In this document: positions 8,252 through 16,664 of the stretch, piece after piece | How the letters are laid out: each line of letters opens with the position of its first letter | Position numbering within the stretch: the stretch's first letter is position 1 | NCBI RefSeq assembly: GCF_041449215.1 | Contig: NZ_JBGNFV010000001.1 | Location: 1,773,001-1,837,000 of the forward strand | Source of the DNA: Roseivirga sp. BDSF3-8 | GTDB taxonomy: Bacteria; Bacteroidota; Bacteroidia; Cytophagales; Cyclobacteriaceae | Length of the DNA: 64,000 bases | Direction: 5' to 3' | Program-made: the position numbers and the translations under genes | The notes under the pieces: model-generated | The model's database searches: none | Seen by the model: the letters and a program-made list of their open reading frames with translations, nothing else | Told to the model about the DNA's origin: nothing

Positions 8252-10837
8252 ATGAAACATCTTTATTATGCGGGCAGCATGCTGCTGGTGCTATTAATGG
8301 CTATGGCAAGTACCATCGCGGTAGCTCAAAAGCCCCGGGCTATCTTTCACAAGGGGGACGTGTTATATTCCACAACAGGTGATGATGCGAGCCTTACCGC
8401 ACTGGGTGCAGGCATGAAAGTAAGGCGGTCTGCCGTAGTGGAAACGTCAGAGGTGGCCCACTTCCCTACTCAAATGAGGACTCAGCCTGTAACGGCTGAG
8501 GGTTACGTTTTTTTTCAGGCGCTGAAAAGCCCGTATGCTGATGAGTGGCTTTACATGGAGCGCGAGCAAATGGGTACAAATTACAGCTTATACCTGTTTG
8601 ACGCTGCCACCGGAGAGAAGGTGAAGGTCTTTGACGAGGGGGCTGCGCCGGATAAAGGATATGCTTTTCGCCCTATTGCATGGTCTTCCACCCCAGATGA
8701 GGTATATATTGAGGCGGTAATACTCAATAGCCCCTGGAATCACGAAGGGGTCTGGCGCTACAACCTGGTCACGGGTGAGGCTGAAAAGGTTATTTCAGGG
8801 GAAAATACGGTATCCACACCGGTGATAAGCCCTGATAGAAAAGCGTTTTTGTACCTGGGTACGACTGAGAACAAAAAAAATGAAATCCACTATACGGCAG
8901 ACGAGGTGCTGAGGTATTCGGTGGAGGAAAAAGCTGTGGAGGTACTAAGCCGTGAGGCTGGTGTGCCGCATTTTGTCACCGGATGGGTGGCAGACAAGAC
9001 AGACCGTGACGAACTGTTGCGCCTGGAGGAGGAGGATCCTGATAAAAAGGATATGGCAGGTCGCAAAGGTTCTCTTGAAAATGCGCTTACGCAAACGATA
9101 GACTTTTACCTGCCGTGGGACAACGGCACGTCTTACTGTGTGTCTCGCCACGGCTCACCGGCGCCTACGGGCTCGCAAACGAGCCAGGGTTATTGCGGCT
9201 CTCCTTATACGGGCTTTACTCCTCACAGTTATGTGGCTATCGACTTTGACACGCCAAATGGTGTGTATGATGCGATACGTGCGGCAGCGGAAGGCACGGT
9301 GATCACAAAGGCGTATACGGGGGGCTATGGAAACCTGGTGGTGCTGGAACATGCAGATGGTACTCAAACGTACTATGCGCACCTTACCTCTTATGCCAAT
9401 ATAAGCGTGGGCCAGTGTGTGGGTAAAGGTGAAGTGGTAGGCGACGGCGGTACTACGGGTAATAGCACGGGTGACCACCTGCACTTTGAATGGCGCTCGC
9501 CGGGGGGCAGCAGCCTGCACTATCCTAGTTTTGTAGAAGCACAGGGTACTCCCCGCCAGGCTTACCGCTATACGAGTGGCAATGTGCCTGTGGTGTGTGG
9601 CGGTGGTTGTGCAAATGACGCGCAGAATCCGGTTACTTCTATCACAGGACCTTCATCGGCGACTTCTAACTTTTCGGTAAGCTTTTCTGACTCTGATAAT
9701 AGGGATATCACGGATCGCTTCTACCAGGTACTGGAGTGGAGGAATAACGAATGGCGCGGTAACCGGGGTAATGGTTTTTATAATGACAACTTCGGTGACC
9801 AGTCTCTATTCAGCGACTACACGATAGGAGCGGCTAACGACCCTGGCAGCGACTGGAGAGGGAACTGGTCTGAAACTTCAGGCGGAAGATTATACCAGTC
9901 TGATGGGGTATCTACGAACACGGGTCTGACGACTTTCCTTTCGCAAACGGCGCTGGCTCCGTACCTGTACCACTTTGCGAGCCGTATGGTGAGTACGAGC
10001 GGCCCTCAGAAGTTCGGCATGCACATAATGTCGAGCAGCAATACGCACCGTGAGCGGGGCAAGGGTTACCTGGTGTGGTTTAACCTGAGTACGCAGGAGG
10101 TACTGATCTACAAAACGAATGATGTGGCGCCGGAGCTGACTTTTGTCAAGAAAGAAGCTATAAGCGTAAGCACGGGTTTCTGGGCAGACTATAAGATTAT
10201 GTATGACCCTATATCGGGCAGGCTGGATGTATTTGTAAATAATAACCAGGTGCTGAACTGGACGGACTCCTCACCTATTCAGACGGGTAGCTATATCTCG
10301 CTGCGTACGGGCGAAGCGGCTGTGGAGTTTGATGACCTGAAGGTATATAAGTCGCGCAGTAGCAGTGCGACGGTAACGGTAAGTAACTTTGGGTGTGGCC
10401 AATATGGTGGTGATGCCCGCTTTCCTTCACCGGACGGCACCTCGCCAAGTTGTAAGGTGAAAAGCCTGAGCAAGGACTGTGGCGACAACTGGAGTAACCT
10501 GGGTAACCTGGATGTGGTGGTGACGCCTTCCAGCACCTGCCGCCTTAGCCTGAACAGTGAGGATGAAGGCATAGACATGCAGATCATGCCTAACCCGGCG
10601 GATAATGGCAGTCGTGTAAACGTGATGTTCCATCAGCAGGAGGCAGGTCTTATCACGCTGACACTGTTTGACATGACGGGACGCAAAAAGGTACAACTAC
10701 TGAGCGACTACCTCAGTGCGGGCGAGCACAGCCTGGATGTGAGCGAGCCGGTATCGGGACTGCAGCCAGGGGTGTACCTGATCCGTATGGAAGCAGCGGG
10801 CTCACCGGATAAGGTTATCAGGCTGATAAAGGAATAA
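8252..10837 (+). CDS. Secreted M23 (LytM) peptidase with T9SS sorting tail
   Basis: I place the start at ATG 8252, which begins a clean signal peptide (MKHLYYAGSM to IAVAQ). An in-frame ATG at 8195 lies inside the preceding terminator stem and is rejected. The 861-residue protein then has a TolB/propeller-like region (about 60-260). The M23 domain shows His325 and Asp331 (HSYVAIDFD), with His409 and His411 in GDHLHFEW, the zinc and catalytic set of LytM endopeptidases that cut stem-peptide cross-links. The shared module follows (about 454-760), and then a type A sorting domain (IMPNP, then PGVYLIRMEA). It sits between an amidase gene and a SpoIID-like gene with the same C-terminal half. Confidence 0.88.
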   Translation: MKHLYYAGSMLLVLLMAMASTIAVAQKPRAIFHKGDVLYSTTGDDASLTALGAGMKVRRSAVVETSEVAHFPTQMRTQPVTAEGYVFFQALKSPYADEWLYMEREQMGTNYSLYLFDAATGEKVKVFDEGAAPDKGYAFRPIAWSSTPDEVYIEAVILNSPWNHEGVWRYNLVTGEAEKVISGENTVSTPVISPDRKAFLYLGTTENKKNEIHYTADEVLRYSVEEKAVEVLSREAGVPHFVTGWVADKTDRDELLRLEEEDPDKKDMAGRKGSLENALTQTIDFYLPWDNGTSYCVSRHGSPAPTGSQTSQGYCGSPYTGFTPHSYVAIDFDTPNGVYDAIRAAAEGTVITKAYTGGYGNLVVLEHADGTQTYYAHLTSYANISVGQCVGKGEVVGDGGTTGNSTGDHLHFEWRSPGGSSLHYPSFVEAQGTPRQAYRYTSGNVPVVCGGGCANDAQNPVTSITGPSSATSNFSVSFSDSDNRDITDRFYQVLEWRNNEWRGNRGNGFYNDNFGDQSLFSDYTIGAANDPGSDWRGNWSETSGGRLYQSDGVSTNTGLTTFLSQTALAPYLYHFASRMVSTSGPQKFGMHIMSSSNTHRERGKGYLVWFNLSTQEVLIYKTNDVAPELTFVKKEAISVSTGFWADYKIMYDPISGRLDVFVNNNQVLNWTDSSPIQTGSYISLRTGEAAVEFDDLKVYKSRSSSATVTVSNFGCGQYGGDARFPSPDGTSPSCKVKSLSKDCGDNWSNLGNLDVVVTPSSTCRLSLNSEDEGIDMQIMPNPADNGSRVNVMFHQQEAGLITLTLFDMTGRKKVQLLSDYLSAGEHSLDVSEPVSGLQPGVYLIRMEAAGSPDKVIRLIKE
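9613..10533 (+). repeat. Shared module, copy 2 (in the M23 peptidase)
   Basis: This second copy of the module is close to copy 3 at the DNA level. From GLTTFLSQTA to TFVKKE, copies 2 and 3 agree at every residue over about 78 positions. This suggests a recent duplication or ongoing gene conversion. Confidence 0.88.
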
Positions 10838-10860
10838 CCGCCTGACCTCAACCAATCCAC

Positions 10861-10898
10861 AACAGACTTCGGAGCCCTTGGTGGCTCCGGGGTCTGTT
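10861..10898 (+). terminator. Hairpin after the M23 gene
   Basis: Two stacked stems (AACAGAC with GTCTGTT, and CGGAGCC with GGCTCCG) form a strong hairpin. It lies 23 bp after the stop and 35 bp before the next ATG. The following tract (TTCTTATAT) is only weakly T-rich, so termination may be partial. Confidence 0.65.
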
Positions 10899-10933
10899 CT
10901 TATATCAAATCATTTTTCTAAAAACATACAGCT

Positions 10934-13879
10934 ATGAAACATATCTTTTACGGCCTATGGGGCATGATGGCGCTTTGGCTACTCACACTGTCTGGGTATG
11001 CACAATCCGGAGGGGGCATTACTTTCCGGGTAAATGATGAATTTACAGGCTTCCGTCTAAAGCAGGCTACAATACGTGTATGGCAGGGGAAGCAATTGAT
11101 AGAGGAACTACCGGCACCGTATGGTACGGCAACTTTTTCGGGGAGCGAAGGGGCATATGACTTTACTATAGTGGCACCAGGCCATGAGGAAATGAGAACG
11201 CACTTTACGCTGAGGGGTGAGGAGTCTATCAATGCGGATATACAGATGAGCCGCCCGGAGGGCGAGGGGAAGCCGGGGCGTGAGGTAAATGAACGCCGCA
11301 GTGCCAGGGAACGAGAGGTAACGATGGTAGAAGGCTTCGTGCGAGACGAGGACACAGGCAATCCGCTGTGGGGTGTAAAGGTAAACCTGAAAGGGGGGGT
11401 AGCGACTACGGATGAAAGCGGCTACTTTAAGCTGGAAACTGTACCTGGCAAGCGTAATGAGAACGGCCTGCCGGATGAAACGGAGATACTGCTGACCAAA
11501 CCGGGCTACCGTGGGTACCGGATAGCGGACTTTCGCCCTTTTGCAGAGGCTTTTATATTTAAGATAGGCATGAATAAAGCTGGCCGGGAAGATAACGGCC
11601 GAGTGATGGATAGCCGCAGCGACAAGATTGGTATAGAGCTGGACCATGAAGGCAATATGGGTAAAACGACAGACCAGCAGGCTTATGAGGAAAGACAACA
11701 GCGCAAAATGGATGAGATTACTGCGAACAGTAATGGTCGCATTTACTTTCAGGCACCGCCTTCATCTATCCGGATTGGTACTGGCTGCTCTTGCCGGACA
11801 AGCTGTTCTAATGTGGTGGTATACTCACTGGAGGATTACGTAGGCAGCGGTGTAAATGACGAATGGTACCCTAGCTGGACGCCCAACTCGCACCGTGCGG
11901 GGGCGGTGGCTTACCGTACTTACGGTGCCTATCATGTATACAATCCGGTAGCGACGAACTGGGATATAGTGAACAACACATGCCGCCAGGCCTGGGACAG
12001 TGACGTGGCTCAAAGCACGGTAGATGCGGCTGCCTATACGGCGGGTATTATGGTAGAGAAGAATAACAGCTTCTTTTTTGCGGAGTACTCTTCTGAGAAT
12101 AACAATAGTGGTTGTGGTAATGGCTATGCGGGCACAGGCTCATCATGGCCGTGTATCTATGATCCGCTTTGTTCGGGACGGGCGAGCTTTGGCCATGGCC
12201 GGGGCATGTGTCAGTTCGGTACGCAGTTCTGGTCGCAGGACGGCAAAGACTTTGCCTGGATCTGTAACCACTACTACAATCCGGGGTCTGCTTACCTGAC
12301 GGGTCCTATCGAAATACAGAGTGGGAGTCTGAGTGCAAGTACGGTGGCCCCGGGCAGCAGCACGACGATCACATACAACCTGAGAAATTACTCTACGTTA
12401 CAGCCGCGAATAATGCTGGGGGCAAGTATAGCAGGGATAGGGGGTGATGCGGCTAACGATAAGAAGGTGAGTGTGCCTAATGGCACGAGCAGCCATAGCC
12501 GCAGTTTTAGGGTACCTTCCGGCGCCAGCCAGGGTACGTATGATCTTCAGCTTTCGCTTTGGTTTGATGTGAACGGTGATAATGCGATCACGAGTGTGGA
12601 CTTTCAGATAGAAAACTACATCCTGACGGATGGTATTACAGTGGGACAGCCTGATAACACGGCGCCGGTAGCGACTATCTCAACGAGCAGTACGAGTGTG
12701 ACGTCTAACTTTTCAGTCACGTTTACAGACAGCGATGCGGGTACGATCACGGACCGCTTTTACCAGGTACTGGAGTGGCGTGAAGAGGCCTGGAGGGCGA
12801 ACCGGGGCAATGGTTTCTATAATGATAACTTCGGGGACGAATCTATCTTCAGTGATTATACGATAGGTGCAGCGAATGACCCTAACAGTGACTGGCGGGG
12901 TAGCTGGTCGGAGACGGCGACTGGCAGGCTGTACCAGTCGGATGCAACGCCTACTAACACGGGGCTGACGACTTTCCTTTCGCAGACGGCTCTTGCGCCT
13001 TACCTGTATCACTTTGCGAGCCGCATGGTGAGCACGAGCGGACCGCAGAAGTTTGGTATGCACATTATGTCGAGCAGCAATACGCACCGTGAGCGGGGTA
13101 AGGGCTACCTGGTGTGGTTTAACCTGAGCACGCAGGAGGTGCTGATCTACAAAACGAATGATGTGGCGCCTGAACTGACGTTTGTGAAAAAGGAAGGCAT
13201 AAATGTGGCTACGGGCCAGTGGGTGGACTATAAGATCATTTATGACCCTATAAGCGGTGTGCTGAGGGTGTATATTAATAACAAGTTTGCACTGACATGG
13301 ACGGATCCCTCTCCTATATCTTCGGGTAATTATATTTCGCTGAGGACTGGTGAAGCGGGGGTGGAATTTGATGACCTGAAGGTGTATAAATCACGAAGCG
13401 CGGGAAACCGGACGGTAACGGTAAGCAGCTTTGCATGTGGCCAGTATGGTGGAGACGCGCGCTTTCCTTCCCCAGATGGGGTTTCTGCAAGCTGTAAGGT
13501 AAAGAGCCTGGCTAAAGATGCGGCAGACAACTGGAGTAGCCCGGGCAACCTGGATATGACCGTGAACCCGGTAAACAACTGCCGCATGGATGGCGAAGGG
13601 ACAAAGGCCCGGATAGAAGCGCTAATTGTGCCGAACCCTTCAGGAGGGGAAGAAGTAGACCTGATGTTTAGTGTAGGAAAAGAGGGTAAGGTGAGTGTGG
13701 CGCTCTATGATCTGTCGGGCAAACGAAAGGAAATGATCCTGGAAAAACACCTGGCAGCAGGGGATTACAAGCAGGATTTATCAAAAGCGGTAAGCAAGTT
13801 AAGCCCGGGGGCTTATTTAATCCGGATAGAGCAGGAGGGGGAAGCAGAGGATAAGGTAGTTCGTCTTATTCGCAAGTAA
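10934..13879 (+). CDS. Secreted SpoIID/LytB-like protein with T9SS sorting tail
   Basis: This 981-residue protein has a signal peptide ending near SGYAQ. A carboxypeptidase-regulatory-like domain follows (about 128-205, EGFVRDEDTGNPLWGV). The SpoIID domain at about 290-455 has SLEDYVGSG, the acidic residue Glu310 in NDEWYPSW, AVAYRTYGAY, GHGRGMCQFG and HYYNPG. SpoIID proteins cleave glycan strands stripped of peptides by an amidase, so it fits with the amidase two genes upstream. A middle beta domain (about 460-570), the shared module (573-881) and a type A sorting domain (IVPNP, then PGAYLIRIEQ) follow. The domain is many Cys richer than in Bacillus SpoIID. Enzyme activity is inferred from family only. 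Confidence 0.85.
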   Translation: MKHIFYGLWGMMALWLLTLSGYAQSGGGITFRVNDEFTGFRLKQATIRVWQGKQLIEELPAPYGTATFSGSEGAYDFTIVAPGHEEMRTHFTLRGEESINADIQMSRPEGEGKPGREVNERRSAREREVTMVEGFVRDEDTGNPLWGVKVNLKGGVATTDESGYFKLETVPGKRNENGLPDETEILLTKPGYRGYRIADFRPFAEAFIFKIGMNKAGREDNGRVMDSRSDKIGIELDHEGNMGKTTDQQAYEERQQRKMDEITANSNGRIYFQAPPSSIRIGTGCSCRTSCSNVVVYSLEDYVGSGVNDEWYPSWTPNSHRAGAVAYRTYGAYHVYNPVATNWDIVNNTCRQAWDSDVAQSTVDAAAYTAGIMVEKNNSFFFAEYSSENNNSGCGNGYAGTGSSWPCIYDPLCSGRASFGHGRGMCQFGTQFWSQDGKDFAWICNHYYNPGSAYLTGPIEIQSGSLSASTVAPGSSTTITYNLRNYSTLQPRIMLGASIAGIGGDAANDKKVSVPNGTSSHSRSFRVPSGASQGTYDLQLSLWFDVNGDNAITSVDFQIENYILTDGITVGQPDNTAPVATISTSSTSVTSNFSVTFTDSDAGTITDRFYQVLEWREEAWRANRGNGFYNDNFGDESIFSDYTIGAANDPNSDWRGSWSETATGRLYQSDATPTNTGLTTFLSQTALAPYLYHFASRMVSTSGPQKFGMHIMSSSNTHRERGKGYLVWFNLSTQEVLIYKTNDVAPELTFVKKEGINVATGQWVDYKIIYDPISGVLRVYINNKFALTWTDPSPISSGNYISLRTGEAGVEFDDLKVYKSRSAGNRTVTVSSFACGQYGGDARFPSPDGVSASCKVKSLAKDAADNWSSPGNLDMTVNPVNNCRMDGEGTKARIEALIVPNPSGGEEVDLMFSVGKEGKVSVALYDLSGKRKEMILEKHLAAGDYKQDLSKAVSKLSPGAYLIRIEQEGEAEDKVVRLIRK
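12652..13577 (+). repeat. Shared module, copy 3 (in the SpoIID-like protein)
   Basis: This third copy is nearly identical to copy 2 in its central LamG-like part. It differs more at the edges (EEAWRANRG against NNEWRGNRG; FALTWTDPS against VLNWTDSS). Such sharp local identity beside more varied ends suggests sequence exchange between copies. Confidence 0.88.
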
Positions 13880-13900
13880 TTAACGAACCGGTTTATGGGA

Positions 13901-13932
13901 AAACACTGGTAGTATTGCTGCCGGTGTTTTTT
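13901..13932 (+). terminator. Terminator of the wall-hydrolase cluster
   Basis: AAACACTGGTAG pairs with CTGCCGGTGTTT around a 5-base loop and is followed by a run of seven T. It lies between the SpoIID-like gene and the convergent HEAT-like gene. Confidence 0.75.
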
Positions 13933-14675
13933 TATGCGACACTAAGGTTAGCCTTCACCACGCGACTTTTGATCTTCTCTATGCTTTGTGTGAGGATTCC
14001 TTTGAAATGCATGTCGGTGGTATGCTGGGCAGATTCCCTAAGGACGGTGAGGGAGTGACGTGTACCGATGGTTTCGAGGGTAAAGCAGATAGCCATCTTT
14101 ACTTTATAGCTACGGCTATATTTGAACTTCCTTATAAGAAGGCTCTCAATATTAGGGTGCTTGCAATTACGGAGAGCGCCAATGGCCTGCAGCTTCAGAG
14201 CTACATTGCGACTGTTCATCTGGCTTACAATGGCTTCGGGAAACTCTTTTCTGCCTTTGCCTATTTCTCCCATTCCGCTTAGAAGGGCAAGCTTATTTGG
14301 GATATGTTCTTCGTGCTGGAGGCGCTCTAACAGAAACTGATATAATTGCTGATCGCACCTGTTTTTACACATGTGCGAAAGGGCGTAATAAATATGGCGC
14401 TGCAGGTGCTGGTAGTCGGGATGGTCCAGCAGACGGGTGAGTTCGCGCTTATCAAAGTCGGTGTACAAGAGGGAGGCTCTTTTCCGTGCGTACCAGGAAA
14501 CGAAATAATCACTACTGATAAGCCTGGACTGATGCTTTTGCAGCAAATCAGAATAAAGCTCATCGGAATCCATCAGTCTGAGCAGGCCTATAAGGTCGCT
14601 TTTAAGCAACTTCCGTTCCAGCTCCTGTCGGGCTTTGCGAAGTTGTACGGTGATTTTTACCGGACTGGGAAACAC
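13932..14675 (-). CDS. HEAT-repeat-like helical protein
   Basis: This 247-residue protein is almost wholly helical. Its C-terminal half has repeated pairs of helices of HEAT/PBS-lyase type (LALLSGMGEIG, LKLQAIGALRNC, VKMAICFTLETIG). No signal peptide or membrane segment is seen, although the start is somewhat hydrophobic. Such proteins are scaffolds, and no partner is evident. It converges with the SpoIID-like gene, sharing the terminator region. The function is unknown. Confidence 0.65.
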   Translation of the reverse strand: MFPSPVKITVQLRKARQELERKLLKSDLIGLLRLMDSDELYSDLLQKHQSRLISSDYFVSWYARKRASLLYTDFDKRELTRLLDHPDYQHLQRHIYYALSHMCKNRCDQQLYQFLLERLQHEEHIPNKLALLSGMGEIGKGRKEFPEAIVSQMNSRNVALKLQAIGALRNCKHPNIESLLIRKFKYSRSYKVKMAICFTLETIGTRHSLTVLRESAQHTTDMHFKGILTQSIEKIKSRVVKANLSVA

Positions 14676-14887
14676 TTATTTGGTATTAATGTTATAAGCG
14701 GCCGTTTTTATGCCTCTGCAATTATATTTCAAACTTAATCAAATTATTGAATAATTCGCTCATTTGCAAGTATATAATTAACAGGCATTTACCTTGCCTG
14801 TCGCATTTGGGAGGAAGGGGGCAAATGCTAATCAAACGCATTTTTGAATAATTTTTTTCTCAGGAGATTGTAATTTTAAAATAAATA

Positions 14888-14914
14888 AAGAGCCAATTTA
14901 TCATATGGCTCTTT
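14888..14914 (-). terminator. Terminator of the small secreted Cys-rich gene
   Basis: AAAGAGCCA and TGGCTCTTT form a 9-bp stem with a 9-base loop, 30 bp after the minus-strand gene that ends at 14944. The flank is AT-rich in the direction of transcription. Confidence 0.7.
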
Positions 14915-14943
14915 ATAAAGATCAACTGCTATCTGACCAAAGA

Positions 14944-15282
14944 TTAATTACAATCTCCAAGGTCTGTTACGCTATTAGCATTAAGGAGGCAATTGCTGCA
15001 ATCTGCATCTGTTTGCCAATTGCCGGTGAGTGACACCTGATCTCCTGCGCCAATAGCGGGGAAATTGTACAGGCTTACGGAAATGGTCCGTCCATTTATT
15101 GTATTTACGAAATAGCACCCGTCTACTTCAAAAACACACCCCTGAATGGTGGATTGCCCGCTGGGACAGGAATAAAATGTGGCGTTGCCTTCCTCCCGGG
15201 GACTGGGTTCAGATGTAGTAAAACTGAGGGAAGCCCCGGTGAAAAGCAAGGCTAAAAAGGCAATGAAAACTGTCTTTTTCAT
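14944..15282 (-). CDS. Small secreted Cys-rich protein, unknown
   Basis: This 112-residue protein begins with a good signal peptide (MKKTVFIAFLALLFTG). The mature part has six cysteines (SCPSG, GCVFEVDGC, DCSNC, GDC), probably in disulfide bonds. It has a beta pattern resembling an OB-like strand set (GAGDQVSLTGNW, NANSVTDLG). I do not recognise a named family. It has its own terminator and sits alone between the HEAT-like gene and yebC. It is likely periplasmic or surface exposed. Confidence 0.65.
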   Translation of the reverse strand: MKKTVFIAFLALLFTGASLSFTTSEPSPREEGNATFYSCPSGQSTIQGCVFEVDGCYFVNTINGRTISVSLYNFPAIGAGDQVSLTGNWQTDADCSNCLLNANSVTDLGDCN

Positions 15283-15415
15283 GGCATATAGTGTTTAGTG
15301 AAAAATTAGAAATTCCAATGCAGGCGGCACCTATGCAGCCCGTTAAATAAATCACCAAACCATCTGACTGTAAGACACCTGTAATTTAATATCCCCTTTT
15401 TTTTCTTATAAAAAA

Positions 15416-15438
15416 AACCGCTGCCGGGGGCAGCGGTT
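15416..15438 (-). terminator. Terminator of yebC
   Basis: A perfect 10-bp stem, AACCGCTGCC with GGCAGCGGTT, has a 3-base loop. On the minus strand it is followed by seven T. It lies 22 bp beyond the end of the yebC gene. Confidence 0.85.
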
Positions 15439-15459
15439 GGTATGTGATCCGCAGGGTAT

Positions 15460-16173
15460 TTACTGAATATTTGTAAACACGGCCTGTACGTCATCATCTT
15501 CTTCAATCTTATCAAGTAGCTTGGCTATGTCCTCCATTTGTTCATCAGTGAACTCTACGGGGGTAGTAGGAAAGCGCTGCAGGTTACTTTTTTGTATCTC
15601 GATGTTAAGTCCTTCGAGGGCTTTGGTCATCGCACCAAATTCGGTCCAGTCTGAATAGGCATATACTTTACCGTCTTCTTCTACTTCCATGTCTTCCATA
15701 CCTGCATCGATTAGCTCGAGCTCGAGGTCGTCACGCTCCATACCTTCTGGCATTTCGAACTCAAACACGGCTTTTCTGTCGAACATGAACTCGAGTGAAC
15801 CTGTGGGGACCATAGTGCCTCCGGACTTATTGAAGTAGCTCTTGACGTTGGCTACGGTGCGTGTGGTATTGTCCGTAGCGGTCTCTACAAATATGAGCAC
15901 GCCATGGGGCCCTTTGCCTTCGTAGTTTACCTCTGTGTAATCGGTGGCATCACGCCCTGCTGCGCGTTTGATCGCATTATCAATGTTATCCTTAGGCATG
16001 TTCTCTGCCTTGGCGTTTTGTATGGCGGTGCGGAGCCTGGGGTTCATCTCAGGGTCAGGTCCGCCTTCTTTTGCAGCAATGGTGATTGCTTTGGCCAGCT
16101 TGGGGAATAGTTTTGCCATTTTTCCCCAACGCTTCATTTTGGCGGCTTTACGGTATTCAAACGCCCTTCCCAT
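15460..16173 (-). CDS. yebC: YebC/PmpR-family protein
   Basis: At 237 residues this is full length for YebC. It opens with MGRAFEYRKAAKMKRWGKMAKLF and has the conserved LRTAIQNAKAENMPKDNID block near 46-64, then the acidic domains that follow. Older annotations call it a DNA-binding transcriptional regulator. More recent work on the family links it to translation of difficult polyproline stretches. It is cytosolic. The first ATG matches the family start. The gene is isolated with its own terminator. Confidence 0.93.
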   Translation of the reverse strand: MGRAFEYRKAAKMKRWGKMAKLFPKLAKAITIAAKEGGPDPEMNPRLRTAIQNAKAENMPKDNIDNAIKRAAGRDATDYTEVNYEGKGPHGVLIFVETATDNTTRTVANVKSYFNKSGGTMVPTGSLEFMFDRKAVFEFEMPEGMERDDLELELIDAGMEDMEVEEDGKVYAYSDWTEFGAMTKALEGLNIEIQKSNLQRFPTTPVEFTDEQMEDIAKLLDKIEEDDDVQAVFTNIQ

Positions 16174-16614
16174 AGTTAATTTCAGGTTTAATTTTACGGA
16201 GGCAAATTTAGTGAATTGGTTTCTATCCTGAAATGCCTAATTGTGTGGTTTACTAAGGGTATTTACTGGAATCGTGTTGTAAGAGTAAAAACCAGGAAAC
16301 AGCACACGCATAAAAATAGTACAAAATTGGTAATGCTACCATGCCTGACCGAACGCTAGTAAAACCTAAGCTGAACGCTACATAAACAATAAGCGAAGGA
16401 GTAGCGAATCAGAAGCGAAGGTTTATAGGGGTAAAATTGGCGGAAAACCGGAAACAATAGACGGGTTAGAGGGAATACTATATTGTAAAAGTACAAATAC
16501 CTAACGTTAGTATCAATAACTGACGGGTATTAATTGTGGGGCTATAGGTATTGACTATCAGGATTAATATGTCAAAAACTGATGGAGAGCTTTCCAGAAA
16601 GTAATGGAAAACGA
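16174..16614. other. Intergenic stretch without a gene
   Basis: About 440 bp between yebC and the decayed beta-barrel gene holds no convincing frame. I see a few loose repeats of GCGAA/GCGAAGG (16394-16422) and a CTAACGTTAG palindrome near 16501-16510, but no defined element. Confidence 0.4.
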
Positions 16615-16641
16615 AAAAGCAGAGCCAGTGACTCTGCTTTT
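16615..16641 (-). terminator. Terminator of the decayed beta-barrel gene
   Basis: AAAAGCAGAG pairs with CTCTGCTTTT around a 7-base loop. It lies just beyond the minus-strand stop at 16665. Confidence 0.75.
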
Positions 16642-16664
16642 GATGTATTTGAAAAGGTTTTTCC

